Notes: generated by a model from the sequence alone, not told the origin. A DNA stretch of 64,000 bases from JAAYFT01 sp041655755 (GCA_041655755.1 JBBAEY010000001.1:1-64000); one strand, 5' to 3'; shown: positions 23,383 to 32,599, counted from the stretch's first letter. A program made the numbers and translations.

Positions 23383-24057
23383 TTATCTTTTGTCTATTTT
23401 TTTGGCAATAGCATTGCCTATGGCCTGAATGAATTGGACAATTAAAATCATAAATACAATTATAATCCACATCAGCTTGTAATTAAAATTGTAATATCCT
23501 TCGCTTATGGCCAAATAACCCAAGCCTCCACCGCCTATTATCCCCATTACCGTTGAATAGGATAAGAGACTAATGGTGGTGGAGGTAAAGCTCAGGACCA
23601 AGCCCGAACGGGCCTCCCTAAGCAGGAAGAAAATAAAATACTGAAATGCATTGGAACCTAGGGCATAGGAGGTCTCATATAAGTTCTTGTCTAGGTCTAA
23701 TAAGTCCTTCTCTGTAAAACGCGAAAATGTCGCTATGCCTATGAAGCTCAGGGGAATTTTTGATGCATTGACGCCAAAGCCTGTCCCAAGTATTAGCCTG
23801 TTAAAAGGGATAATAACTATGATGAATAATATAAAGGGGATTGATCTGGTAATATTTATCAGGCTAGATACTAGGAAGTATACGGCCCTGTTTCTATATA
23901 TGCCCTCCGAGCCTGTGGCAAATAGAATAAATCCCAAGAGCAGCCCCAAGATAAGGGAGGCTAACATGGCAAAAAACATCATGTCTACTGTCTCATATAG
24001 GGATCTAAATATATCTATCCTAAATGTTCTAAATATGTCCATATATTGGCTAATCAC
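23383..24057 (-). CDS. metI: Methionine-type ABC transporter permease (MetI)
   Basis: A 224-residue membrane protein with five or six hydrophobic segments. The coupling EAA-type loop (NAFQYFIFFLLREARSGLVL) and STVMGIIGGGGLGYLAISEGY are typical of MetI. The GTG start at 24057 overlaps metN by eight bases and has AAGGAGG nine bases upstream. It forms the channel of the methionine uptake transporter. No S-box, T-box or SAM riboswitch is visible upstream of the operon. Confidence 0.92.
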   Translation of the reverse strand: MISQYMDIFRTFRIDIFRSLYETVDMMFFAMLASLILGLLLGFILFATGSEGIYRNRAVYFLVSSLINITRSIPFILFIIVIIPFNRLILGTGFGVNASKIPLSFIGIATFSRFTEKDLLDLDKNLYETSYALGSNAFQYFIFFLLREARSGLVLSFTSTTISLLSYSTVMGIIGGGGLGYLAISEGYYNFNYKLMWIIIVFMILIVQFIQAIGNAIAKKIDKR

Positions 24058-24769
24058 CTAGTAAAGCCTCCTTGTAGGATAGGGGCTTTAGTTCCTTCAC
24101 ATCTAGGGAAATAATGTCCTTGATCCTGCCCCTATCTAAAATTGCTACCCTATTGCATAGGGCCTTGATTACAGATATGTCATGGGATACCACTACTATT
24201 GTGCTGTCAAATTTCTCATTGATTTCCCTCAATAGCTTTAGTATCTCATAGCTCATCTTTTCATCTAGGGCAGATGTTGGTTCATCACAGAATATTACCC
24301 TTGGCCTGGTCATCAGTGTGCGAGCTATGGCTACTCTTTGCTTTTCTCCCCCTGATAGGTTTCTAATATAGGACCTTTCAAAATTGGAAAGGCCTACAAA
24401 AGATAGGAGTTCCCTAGCCCTTTTAATATTTTCCTTCCTATCACCCTTTCTCAACCTACTGGGCAAGAGGACATTGTCTATTACATTTAGATTGCCCAGT
24501 AAATTGAAATCTTGAAATATCATGGAGCTGTCCTTTACTAGCCTGTATCTTGTACCCTCATCCAGCCTCTGGCCCATCAGGTATATGTCCCCCTCATCGG
24601 CCTTCATAAATCCATTCATCAATCTCAATATGGTGGATTTTCCACTGCCCGTTTCCCCTACCAAGCCAAATATGTCCCCTTTTTCAACATGCAAATATAT
24701 CTGGTCGATTATCTTGGTCTCTCTGCCGTTTATCATAAAACTCTTTGATAGATTTTCCAGTCTTATCAT
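24050..24769 (-). CDS. metN: Methionine-type ABC transporter ATPase (MetN)
   Basis: A 239-residue ABC ATPase: Walker A GETGSGKSTILRLMNG, Q-loop MIFQDFNLL, signature LSGGEKQRVAIARTL, Walker B VIFCDEPTSALDE, switch VVVSHD. It lacks the C-terminal ACT-like NIL domain (about 100 residues) that gives many MetN proteins methionine trans-inhibition. It begins three bases after the TPM gene stop, so it belongs to a longer transcript that includes the ydj-like genes upstream. Confidence 0.9.
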   Translation of the reverse strand: MIRLENLSKSFMINGRETKIIDQIYLHVEKGDIFGLVGETGSGKSTILRLMNGFMKADEGDIYLMGQRLDEGTRYRLVKDSSMIFQDFNLLGNLNVIDNVLLPSRLRKGDRKENIKRARELLSFVGLSNFERSYIRNLSGGEKQRVAIARTLMTRPRVIFCDEPTSALDEKMSYEILKLLREINEKFDSTIVVVSHDISVIKALCNRVAILDRGRIKDIISLDVKELKPLSYKEALLGD

Positions 24770-24772
24770 AGA

Positions 24773-25591
24773 TTAAAATTTCCCCGAAGAACCGCCATGG
24801 CTTCGCCCAGAAGAAGAGGTATGGGTACTTGAGCCTGTGGAAGAACTGCTTTCCTTGGGCCTTTCCCTCTTGCTGACCACAGTATAGAGAAATAAATCCC
24901 TGCTTGCTCCTAATTTTAGGCTGTCGTCCTTCAAATAACTGGAAGCTGCCCTTTGCATAGACACAGATTTTAATTTTCTCTTCATGGACCCCGTAATGAT
25001 AAATGAAACTATTGCCCCTAGGAAGATTGAAATAGGTATCCATTTGGGAGATAGAGGCTCCTTTGGCATATTACCATTGTCGTAGGGCTTTTTATCCTTT
25101 GCCTGATTTATAAAATCATCACAGAGATCTGCATATAGGTCAAATCCCTTGTAGTAATTTCCCTCTCTTAATTCTTCAAGAACCTTGCCCATTAAGTATT
25201 CTTGTCCTGCATCAGTAAAGACCGTAATGCCATAGCCTGTAGTGGAGACTGCCCAATCCCTTTCCTCCATGCTCAAGAGCAATAGTATGCCATCGGCATT
25301 GTCTCCAAATCCATAGCCATTATAGTCGAAAAAGTCGTCTGCATATTCTGTCGGCGTACTCTGCCCCAGAGAGTCAACTGTAGCAACCACTATGTCGAGT
25401 TTTTGCCTTTCGCTTATTTCATCAAGTTTTTCTACTAGACTCATCTCTTGATCCCTGGTTAATAATCCTGCATCATCTACTAGCCTAGGCAAGAGCCTTT
25501 CCTCTGGAATCTCCCTGGCAAATCCAAGGCCAGGCAACAATATTGTAATTATTAGAAGTAAGAGCATGGATAGTTGTAGTTTTGCTTTCAT
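24773..25591 (-). CDS. TPM-domain membrane protein (YgcG/YdjH-like)
   Basis: A 272-residue protein. The signal peptide (LLLIITILLPGLGFA) is followed by an extracytoplasmic TPM domain (about 25-170; VDDAGLLTRDQEMSLVEKL, NADGILLLLSMEERDWAVST), a transmembrane helix (about 183-203; WIPISIFLGAIVSFIITG) and a Ser/Gly/His-rich tail (SSGRSHGGSSGKF) typical of the family. B. subtilis YdjH, in the pspA-ydjGHI operon, has the same order of features. Its function is unknown, likely in membrane or envelope stress. It follows the zinc-ribbon gene by 11 bp and metN follows it at once. Confidence 0.88.
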   Translation of the reverse strand: MKAKLQLSMLLLLIITILLPGLGFAREIPEERLLPRLVDDAGLLTRDQEMSLVEKLDEISERQKLDIVVATVDSLGQSTPTEYADDFFDYNGYGFGDNADGILLLLSMEERDWAVSTTGYGITVFTDAGQEYLMGKVLEELREGNYYKGFDLYADLCDDFINQAKDKKPYDNGNMPKEPLSPKWIPISIFLGAIVSFIITGSMKRKLKSVSMQRAASSYLKDDSLKLGASRDLFLYTVVSKRERPKESSSSTGSSTHTSSSGRSHGGSSGKF

Positions 25592-25602
25592 CGCTTTCCC
25601 TC

Positions 25603-26676
25603 CTATAGCACTATTCTTGCGATTGTATATATTATTATGCTGCTAATTGCCGTATAAAGGGTTAAATATTTCAGGTAGGCAACTTTGTCCAGAGGCAGGT
25701 TGCCTACGAATTTCCCTGTCTGCCCATTCATGGCAAATGTATAAGTCTTGCCTTTCCACTTAGTATTTAATATCCATACAGGGTAGAGGGCATATTTTGC
25801 CCTTCCATTTCTCAGCCTTATGCTGGTGTTTTCAGGTGTCACTGTTGAATAGCCGGAAACTGTAAATCGAAAGGTATCCTCAGTACTTTGCCTTACCCTT
25901 TGATTGGCCCTCTCTACGCTTTCCTCTTCCGTAACGTCGTATTTATCTGCTAGGTATCCCGCCAAATATGCTGTTTGAAAATCAACTGCATCCTTAAAAT
26001 CAAAGGGTTCGATGGACTCCATCAGGTCGTCGTCCATATTTGAAGAACCGTCTACTGGTATCTTTTCAAAACCTATGCTTCCCTCCCTGATAACGGAGTA
26101 AAAGCTGGTCTTTGTGTAAGTATAGTTCTTGTCGCTCCAAGTCGTTACCCTAGTAGCCCTGTACCTTATATTGGCGTCTGCATCAGTATCAAACAACCAA
26201 AATGGGACATATATGCCCTTTACCTCTTCTATATGGTTCTGATCCTTGAATACCTTTGGTAACAATTTCTTCCCCATTAGATGTCTTTTGAAAAAGGCCT
26301 TAGCCAATCCCTTATTCAGTTTAAAGGGTATTACATAGTCTGGCTTTAGGCTACCCTTGAATTGCCCCATGATGACAACTGGGTTGTCGCAATATGGGCA
26401 GGATGTTGCCGCAGTATTGGCATCTGCAAGGATTTCTCCACCGCAGGATTTACAGCCATAGACTAGCAGGCCCTCGGTCTCCCCTTCTTCCCACTGTCCA
26501 CCTGCCTTTGATTCCCAGTTCATCTCCTCTGGCCTTTCTTTTTTTAATTGCTCATCAAAGGCCTTGAGGGTCTCCATTTCAAATTCTGTATCACAATAGG
26601 GACACTTCATCTTTTGAATGCTGGAGTCGAAGCCTATAGCCCCGCCACAAGCAGGGCACTTATATTCCTGTAACAT
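25603..26676 (-). CDS. Zinc-ribbon membrane-anchored protein (YdjG-like)
   Basis: A 357-residue protein with two N-terminal zinc ribbons (YKCPACGGAIGFDSS ... CPYCDTEF, and CKSCGGEIL ... CPYCDNPVV), a large middle domain rich in aromatic beta strands (YVPFWLFDTDADANIRYRA), and one C-terminal transmembrane helix (TLYTAISSIIIYTIARIVL). This is the architecture of B. subtilis YdjG, a partner of YdjH. It is the second gene of the three-gene unit. GGGGGC precedes the ATG. Function is inferred from context, not sequence. Confidence 0.85.
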   Translation of the reverse strand: MLQEYKCPACGGAIGFDSSIQKMKCPYCDTEFEMETLKAFDEQLKKERPEEMNWESKAGGQWEEGETEGLLVYGCKSCGGEILADANTAATSCPYCDNPVVIMGQFKGSLKPDYVIPFKLNKGLAKAFFKRHLMGKKLLPKVFKDQNHIEEVKGIYVPFWLFDTDADANIRYRATRVTTWSDKNYTYTKTSFYSVIREGSIGFEKIPVDGSSNMDDDLMESIEPFDFKDAVDFQTAYLAGYLADKYDVTEEESVERANQRVRQSTEDTFRFTVSGYSTVTPENTSIRLRNGRAKYALYPVWILNTKWKGKTYTFAMNGQTGKFVGNLPLDKVAYLKYLTLYTAISSIIIYTIARIVL

Positions 26677-26703
26677 CGTTTTTAGCCCCCTTAAGTAGAT
26701 AGT

Positions 26704-27909
26704 CTAAAATTTATTTCCGCATTCAGGGCAGAATTTTGGCGGATTTCCTGGATCTTCTGGTTCATAGCCACAATTAGAGCATTTTGCTGGCCTTGGACTG
26801 CCGCATTCAGTACAGAATTTCCCCGAATTTGCGGTGCCACAGCTACAGGTCCAGGTCGTTTGCTGGCTTTCTTGATTTCCTTGGTTTTGCTGAGCCCCTT
26901 GCTTCTGACCCATGGCAAATAGGTTTTGAGCATTCATGCCACCTGCCTGCTGGGCCATGCCCATGCCCATAAAGCCCATCATAGCTCCGCCCTCGTTCTT
27001 AGCTGCACCCTTCATGGCATCTGCCTGTGCCCCGACTAGGGTTGCTGCAGCCATGGTAGGATCCCTCATTATTGCAGTTCTCTGGGCCTGTTTAATCATC
27101 TCTGCGTCTTCTTCTGGCAGGGTAATAGGATTTAGACCTATGGACACTACCCTTAGGCCCCTTATTTCTCCCCATTTTTGTGACAGCACTGCATTCATTG
27201 CATTTGATAGTTCCTCAGCATAGCCTGGCAGGGCACTGGGCCTTACACCCAATCTTGAAATTTCTGCAAAGGCAGGCTGTAGTGCTGTAATGAATTCTGT
27301 CTTTAATTGGCCCTCGATTTCACTCCTTGTATATTCGGATTCTACATTTCCGCTGACATTGGTATAGAAGAGGATTGGATCCTCAATTTTAAAGGAATAG
27401 GTCCCTGAGCATCTAACTGCTACATCTATATCCAGGCCAATATTAGCATCTACTACCCTGAAGGGTATGGGGTTTGGAGTGCCGAATTTATTATCCAGCA
27501 GTTCCTTAGTGTTGAAGTAATATACTCTCTGGTCCTTTCCCGTATCCCCCCCATAGGCAAATCTCTTGCCCATGGTCTTGAAGGTATTTTTTATACCCTG
27601 ACCCAAGGGACCCGTAAATATACTGGGCTCAGATGAACTATCATATGTATATTCTCCGGGCTCGGCGCAAACTTCTACCACCTTCCCCTGCTCCACTATT
27701 ATCATACATTGTCCATCTGCTACTGCAATGCCGGACCCATTTGATATGATATTGTCATTGCCCTTGGTATTTGAGGACCTCCTTCCAATACGTTTTTCCC
27801 CCTTGACTACCATGACCTCCTTTGGCATGGATTCGCAGTAGAAAAACTCCTTCCATTGATCGGCTAGGGTACCACCTGCAGCCCCTAGGCCCGCTTTAAT
27901 TAATCCCAT
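26704..27909 (-). CDS. SPFH/Band 7-domain protein with C-terminal zinc ribbons (YdjI-like)
   Basis: A 401-residue protein. The N-terminal SPFH-like domain covers about residues 20-300 (MPKEVMVVKGEKRIGRRSSN, FRVVDANIGLDIDVAVRCSG, WGEIRGLRVVSIGLNPI). A Met/Gly/Gln-rich linker (MGFMGMGMAQQAGGM) leads to two zinc ribbons (CSCGTANSGKFCTECG, then CSNCGYEPEDPG ... FCPECGNKF). It resembles B. subtilis YdjI, a membrane-associated scaffold-like protein that works with PspA. No pspA gene is present here. It is the first gene of the operon. AGGAGGTAGTAA precedes the ATG. Confidence 0.88.
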   Translation of the reverse strand: MGLIKAGLGAAGGTLADQWKEFFYCESMPKEVMVVKGEKRIGRRSSNTKGNDNIISNGSGIAVADGQCMIIVEQGKVVEVCAEPGEYTYDSSSEPSIFTGPLGQGIKNTFKTMGKRFAYGGDTGKDQRVYYFNTKELLDNKFGTPNPIPFRVVDANIGLDIDVAVRCSGTYSFKIEDPILFYTNVSGNVESEYTRSEIEGQLKTEFITALQPAFAEISRLGVRPSALPGYAEELSNAMNAVLSQKWGEIRGLRVVSIGLNPITLPEEDAEMIKQAQRTAIMRDPTMAAATLVGAQADAMKGAAKNEGGAMMGFMGMGMAQQAGGMNAQNLFAMGQKQGAQQNQGNQESQQTTWTCSCGTANSGKFCTECGSPRPAKCSNCGYEPEDPGNPPKFCPECGNKF

Positions 27910-28036
27910 ATTTACTACCTCCTCTACATTGATATGCTTAACTTTTACCCAAATTTACTGATTTCAGTCACCCTGCCTATTTTTTCTTTGGTTGATGTAA
28001 TCCTGCTTTTGTATTATAGTAAAGTAAAGAGAATTC

Positions 28037-28687
28037 ATGTCAGGTTTGGGGGCAAATTTAATGAACTTTATAGAAAATAGCCATGAAAAAATCCTATCAT
28101 TTTTTAACTATCCCTATGTAAATAAGGAAGTCCTAGACCAAATTAAGGGCCCAATTATCCTTCATATCAGCGATACCCCTGTGACTTCTTACAGTTACAT
28201 TTTTAGGTTAATAAAAATTCTAAAACCCAAATATATTATACATACAGGGGACATGGTTGACAACATAAAGCTGGAGATTAGAAGAAACAGGCTGGACTGT
28301 TACCGTCAGGGAATTGAAAGGCTTACAGAGGGCCTTGAAAGCGACAAAGCTTCAAAGGTTTTTTATCTCATGGGCAATCACGACCACTTGAAAACTGTTA
28401 AGAGGGTGACGAAAAGGGGTATAATCGTAGATGAGGGTTCCCTGAAGCTAGATAATTACCACCTGATTGTCAGCCATTATTTCAAGGAATATCCCTATAA
28501 GGCCGATTTTAACCTCTATGGTCACAGCCCAAATCCAAGTCACTATCAAAGAGAAGGTATTAACGGATTAAATGGGCTTGTAAATATAAATATAATCGAC
28601 TTATCCAATGGTAATGTATTTCATATAAACTATCCCATAGGTACGAATTCTGCAAGGGGCATGGAATTTAAGCGAATAAAATTGTAA
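28037..28687 (+). CDS. Calcineurin-like metallophosphoesterase
   Basis: A 216-residue protein with the full set of metallophosphoesterase motifs: HISDTPV (motif I, where D replaces the usual DxH), HTGDMVD (GD), LMGNHDHL (GNHDH), IVSHYF (H) and LYGHSPNP (GHS). It is probably a two-metal phosphatase or phosphodiesterase. It is the first gene of a two-gene unit; the following gene of unknown function starts 13 bp after the stop. The first motif ISDTP lacks the His of the canonical DxH. Confidence 0.85.
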   Translation: MSGLGANLMNFIENSHEKILSFFNYPYVNKEVLDQIKGPIILHISDTPVTSYSYIFRLIKILKPKYIIHTGDMVDNIKLEIRRNRLDCYRQGIERLTEGLESDKASKVFYLMGNHDHLKTVKRVTKRGIIVDEGSLKLDNYHLIVSHYFKEYPYKADFNLYGHSPNPSHYQREGINGLNGLVNINIIDLSNGNVFHINYPIGTNSARGMEFKRIKL

Positions 28688-28700
28688 AGGGGGATATACT

Positions 28701-29693
28701 ATGTTGCTATTTCGGATGGGCCCACGTTATTTGTTCATTAGGAGCAATAATATAGAGGGGATTGCCGACTTTCTGGTGTCAAATCTAGGAGGGCAGTTGA
28801 CTGATTTTGAAAAAGGAATGGCTGATGCTTCAGAATATAGCACCATCTGCTTTATAACCGACAGCCTTCCCGAAAAAACCTATATTGAAGACGCCAGGAA
28901 AATTGTACTGGTTCATGACGGTTCTTCTATTATCCTGTCTACTATTCTAAACAATCAGGCCTGTAAGCTAATCCACAGGATTGATTTTGGCCCTACTTCA
29001 ATACTGATGCGCATACCCGGTGATGAGGCTAAATTGGTTACAAGGCTGCAGGAAATATTTAGTGGTCTAGTAGTAGATTGGGCGGAGGCTATTGGAGTTG
29101 GAGAAAAAGACGACACCATTATTTCCTTTACCAATAGGGAGCTTAGGCACACAGTATCCCAATTAAAGAAACCAAAGCTACTCATAGAGCAGCCTGCAAG
29201 ACTCGTGAAGGATAGGCTGAGGCTAGAAGGCTTTAGGCTCATTACCCAAAGCCTTGAGGAAAGCCAGTGGTATGAGCTAAGAATCAACATTTACGACTCC
29301 TATGGTAAATACGAAGACCATTATAACAGGCTTATATTTATACTATCTAAGCTTGAAATGGGTATGATACTAGGAGAGAGCTGGACCAAGGACTATGCCG
29401 TCATGCTCTACTCAGTCCTAGTTTATCAGGTTAGACTCTATACATTTTTGGAGCCCCTAGAGGTTAAAAAGATACTGGTAGCCCTAGAGTATAGTTTAGA
29501 CGGGCAGAGGCTAATAGACTTTGACCTCTATTACAAAAATAAAAAGGTTTATTGGAATGAAGTGAGAGATCCTAAAAACAGAAAAACCAAGGCGGAAGAT
29601 TCAAAAAACTACAGGAAGGGACTCTATGAGAGACTTAGTCCTGAAAGCATAAAGAGCTTGGAGAATATGGAAAGGGCCATACTTAAGAGATAG
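28701..29693 (+). CDS. Protein of unknown function, coupled to the metallophosphoesterase
   Basis: A 330-residue soluble protein that I do not recognise. It has no signal peptide, no membrane helix and no nucleotide-binding motif that I can see. It starts MLLFRMGPRYLFIRSNNIEG. The middle contains LIEQPARLVKDRLRLEGFRL and NIYDSYGKYEDHYNRLIFIL, a mix of alpha helices and strands. The C-terminal 60 residues are Lys/Glu-rich (DPKNRKTKAEDSKNYRKGLY). GGGGGATA precedes the ATG. Linkage to the upstream phosphoesterase (13 bp) suggests a common job. Confidence 0.7.
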   Translation: MLLFRMGPRYLFIRSNNIEGIADFLVSNLGGQLTDFEKGMADASEYSTICFITDSLPEKTYIEDARKIVLVHDGSSIILSTILNNQACKLIHRIDFGPTSILMRIPGDEAKLVTRLQEIFSGLVVDWAEAIGVGEKDDTIISFTNRELRHTVSQLKKPKLLIEQPARLVKDRLRLEGFRLITQSLEESQWYELRINIYDSYGKYEDHYNRLIFILSKLEMGMILGESWTKDYAVMLYSVLVYQVRLYTFLEPLEVKKILVALEYSLDGQRLIDFDLYYKNKKVYWNEVRDPKNRKTKAEDSKNYRKGLYERLSPESIKSLENMERAILKR

Positions 29694-29701
29694 TATGGCC
29701 C
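29674..29701. terminator. Bidirectional hairpin shared by convergent genes
   Basis: GGGCCATACT and AGTATGGCCC pair over 10 bp around an eight-base loop. The dyad lies over the last codons and stop codons of both the unknown gene (plus) and the histidine kinase gene (minus). T tracts are weak. Confidence 0.6.
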
Positions 29702-31161
29702 TCAGCTATGTCGACCTCTGCCATGGGGAATATTATGGTTATGCGGGTCCCTATATTTAACCTGCTGATTATTTCAAAGTAGGCTCCATGCTTTTCTACA
29801 ATCCACTTGGCTATGGATAGTCCAAGACCTGAACCCCCACTTTTCCTAGCCCTAGATTCATCTGACCGGTAAAATCTATCGAAAATCTGGGGCAGGTCTT
29901 CGCCATCTATACCGATTCCCCTGTCCTCTACCATAAGTCTGATGGTCTCTTCTTCCTTCTTTACCCTCAGTATAATTTCCTTGCCCTGGGGAGAGTATTT
30001 GAGACTATTATCTACCAGTATCCTGATGGCTTGCTTGAAGAGCTGCCTGTCTGCCTCTATATATGCTGGAGCATCTAATTCTGACCTCAGTAGGTGTTCC
30101 TTGTGAATCATCTCTGTCTCTCGGATTATTTCACCTACTATCTGACAGGAATCAAAGCTTTCCTTATGTAATTGTATGCTTTCGTTATCTCCCCTGGCCA
30201 AGAATAGGAGTTTTTCTACTAGGTTTTTCATAGATTCAACTTCATCCTTAATGGCATCTATGGATTCCTGCAGTGCCTTTTCATCTTCCTTACCCCAACG
30301 GTCCAGCAGGTTTATATAGCCCTGTATGACAGATATGGGGGTCCTTAGCTCATGGGATGCGTCTGATACAAACCTAATTTGAGATTGATAGGACTGATTT
30401 ATCCTGTTCAACATGCCATTTATTGCATAGGCCAGATCTTTCAATTCATTCTGAGAACTGTCCACTGATATTCTCTTATCCAATTTACTGGCATCTATGC
30501 TGCTGATTTCCCCTGCCAGATCCCTTAGGTTCTTATCGTCAAAGGACTCCAGAGTGTTTAAGGTCCTAGTCTTTTCAGCCAATTCTGCAAGGGGCTTGAG
30601 GGTCCTTCTTATGGATTTTTGACCCTTGATTATATTTTGAAGCAAGATTGCTAGTTCTACTGCCAATAGGATTGCCAAAAGCTTTAAAAATCTTAGGATT
30701 GCAGGGCCGACTGAATATATTATCTGATAGTCCCTGCCTTTCAAAGAAAAGTCCAGAGAGTAGTTTATGGATCTTAATTTCTCACTCCATTGGCCCTTGC
30801 CTATAGACTTATCTATGAGGATATTCCTCCTGGCAGTCCCTAGCTGGGACGGCAGGATATTTTGCAGGCTCTGGGGCAAAACAATCCCCTTTGAAGGCCT
30901 GGCATATATTATCTCGTATTTGTCTCCATGTACAAGGTCCTGTCCGCCTGTTTCAGATATTTCCAGTGCCCCTACTATGGCCTGAATATCTACTTCCGTT
31001 TCCCAAAATATAAAGAAAAAACCCATCAGGAATATAAGGGTATTTATGGCCAAAAAGCCGGATAATAGGCTCTTAAAAATCCCTAGATTGAGCTTTAAAA
31101 CCAGCGACGAACGTATTTTTTTTGAAAAACTACTTGAATTTTCTTCCAACCTATCCCTCAT
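29683..31161 (-). CDS. Sensor histidine kinase (HAMP, HisKA, HATPase)
   Basis: A 492-residue protein with two transmembrane helices (about 28-52, LSGFLAINTLIFLMGFFFIF; about 155-178) around a short extracytoplasmic loop, HAMP, then HisKA with H box VSDASHELRTPISVIQGY (about 270) and HATPase boxes (NSLKYSP, VEDRGIGIDG, FDRFYRSD, GSGLGLSI). It belongs to the OmpR-linked kinase class; the ATG overlaps the response regulator stop by 11 bp, so the two are translationally coupled. The stimulus is unknown. It ends at a shared hairpin. Confidence 0.92.
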   Translation of the reverse strand: MRDRLEENSSSFSKKIRSSLVLKLNLGIFKSLLSGFLAINTLIFLMGFFFIFWETEVDIQAIVGALEISETGGQDLVHGDKYEIIYARPSKGIVLPQSLQNILPSQLGTARRNILIDKSIGKGQWSEKLRSINYSLDFSLKGRDYQIIYSVGPAILRFLKLLAILLAVELAILLQNIIKGQKSIRRTLKPLAELAEKTRTLNTLESFDDKNLRDLAGEISSIDASKLDKRISVDSSQNELKDLAYAINGMLNRINQSYQSQIRFVSDASHELRTPISVIQGYINLLDRWGKEDEKALQESIDAIKDEVESMKNLVEKLLFLARGDNESIQLHKESFDSCQIVGEIIRETEMIHKEHLLRSELDAPAYIEADRQLFKQAIRILVDNSLKYSPQGKEIILRVKKEEETIRLMVEDRGIGIDGEDLPQIFDRFYRSDESRARKSGGSGLGLSIAKWIVEKHGAYFEIISRLNIGTRITIIFPMAEVDIAEGHTIS

Positions 31162-31837
31162 CTTTGATTACATACCCCACTCCCCGGACAGTATAGAATA
31201 TCTTCAATCCATGAGGCTCCTCCAACTTTGCACGGAGATAGCTAATATATACATCTACTGCATTGGTACCACCTGAAAAATCATATCCCCAAATCCTTTC
31301 CAATATTGTCTCCCTGGTCAGGACTATATTTTTATTCTCTAGGAGGAGTTCCAGTAAATCAAATTCCTTCTTTGTCAGATGTATGAGACTCTTACCTATA
31401 TAGACTTCTCTTTTTTGGGAATCCAAGCTTAATTCACCAAGGCCCAATAAGTGACCGGATTTATTTCCACTTGTTTCTCTTTTTCGAAGTATGGCCCTAA
31501 TCCTAGCCAGCAATTCTTCGATGGCAAAGGGTTTTGTAATATAATCGTCTGCCCCGCCATCCAATCCCATTACCTTGTCAACTACGGCATCTCTGGCAGT
31601 GAGCAGTATAACTGGTATGTCAGACATTTGCCTTATCCTCCTAAGGACCTCTATGCCATTGATGCCCGGCAACATGATGTCTAGCAGGACAATATCAAAG
31701 GAGCTGGATTTAAAGACCTCCAATCCAGCCCTTCCATCATATGCTTTTTCTACTTCATAGCCCTCGTATTTCAATTCTAGTTCTACGAAACGGGCTATCT
31801 TTTCCTCGTCTTCTACTATTAAAATTTTAGTGGTCAA
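31151..31837 (-). CDS. OmpR/PhoB-family response regulator
   Basis: About 228 residues. The receiver domain has acidic pocket VEDEEK, phosphoacceptor in IVLLDIMLPG, and TAR and K residues (LLTARDAV, YITKPFAIEELLAR); the winged helix of the Trans_reg_C type follows (LTKKEFDLLELLLENKN, RIWGYDFSGGTNAVDVYISY). The TTG at 31837 has AAAGGTGA five bases upstream and is the best start; the ATG at 31858 would add seven residues with no good site. The start overlaps the DUF4342 gene, so the three genes probably form one transcript with the kinase. Confidence 0.92.
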   Translation of the reverse strand: MTTKILIVEDEEKIARFVELELKYEGYEVEKAYDGRAGLEVFKSSSFDIVLLDIMLPGINGIEVLRRIRQMSDIPVILLTARDAVVDKVMGLDGGADDYITKPFAIEELLARIRAILRKRETSGNKSGHLLGLGELSLDSQKREVYIGKSLIHLTKKEFDLLELLLENKNIVLTRETILERIWGYDFSGGTNAVDVYISYLRAKLEEPHGLKIFYTVRGVGYVIKDEG

Positions 31838-32387
31838 GCCCATCACCTTTAAATTCATTCTTTATATTTTCAGCTACATTGGAAGCACCGTCCATTGCCC
31901 TATTTACGGATTCCTTTCCTAGATCAGGGCCGGTAAATTCGTATTTATAACCCATGAAGAGCCCTAAAATCATTAGTGGAATGGTAAACCAGAATGTAAG
32001 GATTATGAGCAAGAGTAAAATTGTCACTGGAAATGACATCACCCTGTCACCAGCCCTTGTTACCTGGAATAGGTTTCTATTTCCCTTATCAAACATCTTT
32101 TTTGCAAATGCCATAAGTTTTTTTAGCGTTTCCTGAAAAGAGCCGGTATGTTCTTCATTGGATTTAGAGCTCTTTCTATTCTCTGATTGGTCTTCTTTCC
32201 CATCCTCAGATTTGTCCCTTGTACTGTAATAGCCATCATATTTAGGTTTCTTTACCTGTCCCCTTTCCTCAAGCCTTATTATGGCCTCGAGGATATCGCC
32301 GTTTGTTTCTTCCAAGGCCTCTTTTGCTTCACTAAAGCTTATATTCGCATAGGCCCTCAATTCTTCAACCATTTGTAGACTTATCAT
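31827..32387 (-). CDS. DUF4342 protein with N-terminal UBA-like domain and membrane segment
   Basis: A 186-residue protein. The first 45 residues form a UBA/TS-N-like three-helix domain (MVEELRAYANISFSEAKEAL ... GDILEAIIRLEERG), followed by a charged linker rich in Lys, Ser and Glu, then a DUF4342 region (FQVTRAGDRVMSFPVTILLL) with one strong hydrophobic helix pair (LLLLIILTFWFTIPLMILGLF). Its function is unknown; it may be a membrane-associated accessory of the downstream two-component system. It overlaps the response regulator gene. GGGGGTAGGG precedes the ATG. Confidence 0.8.
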   Translation of the reverse strand: MISLQMVEELRAYANISFSEAKEALEETNGDILEAIIRLEERGQVKKPKYDGYYSTRDKSEDGKEDQSENRKSSKSNEEHTGSFQETLKKLMAFAKKMFDKGNRNLFQVTRAGDRVMSFPVTILLLLIILTFWFTIPLMILGLFMGYKYEFTGPDLGKESVNRAMDGASNVAENIKNEFKGDGLDH

Positions 32388-32599
32388 TTTCCCTACCCCC
32401 CAATATTTACTATGCTCTCATTATAGTATTGAAAAGTTTAAATGCAATTTAAGAAAGATTAAAATTTCATTAAATTTATCATTTTAACTGGGTTTTTAGG
32501 ATTATTACTCATATTCATTGTACTATTCTTTCCCTTGAATTTCAATAAAGACTCTTCATTAGGACCTTATCTAACTAGCTAAGACTAGGATTTATTAGT

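Noticed and set aside
24770..24772. SAM riboswitch or T-box before metN
   Set aside because: There is no leader; metN begins three bases after the upstream gene.
26691..26933. Small gene opposite the zinc-ribbon end of the SPFH protein
   Set aside because: It overlaps the SPFH gene in another frame on the same strand and has no ribosome site or recognisable domain.
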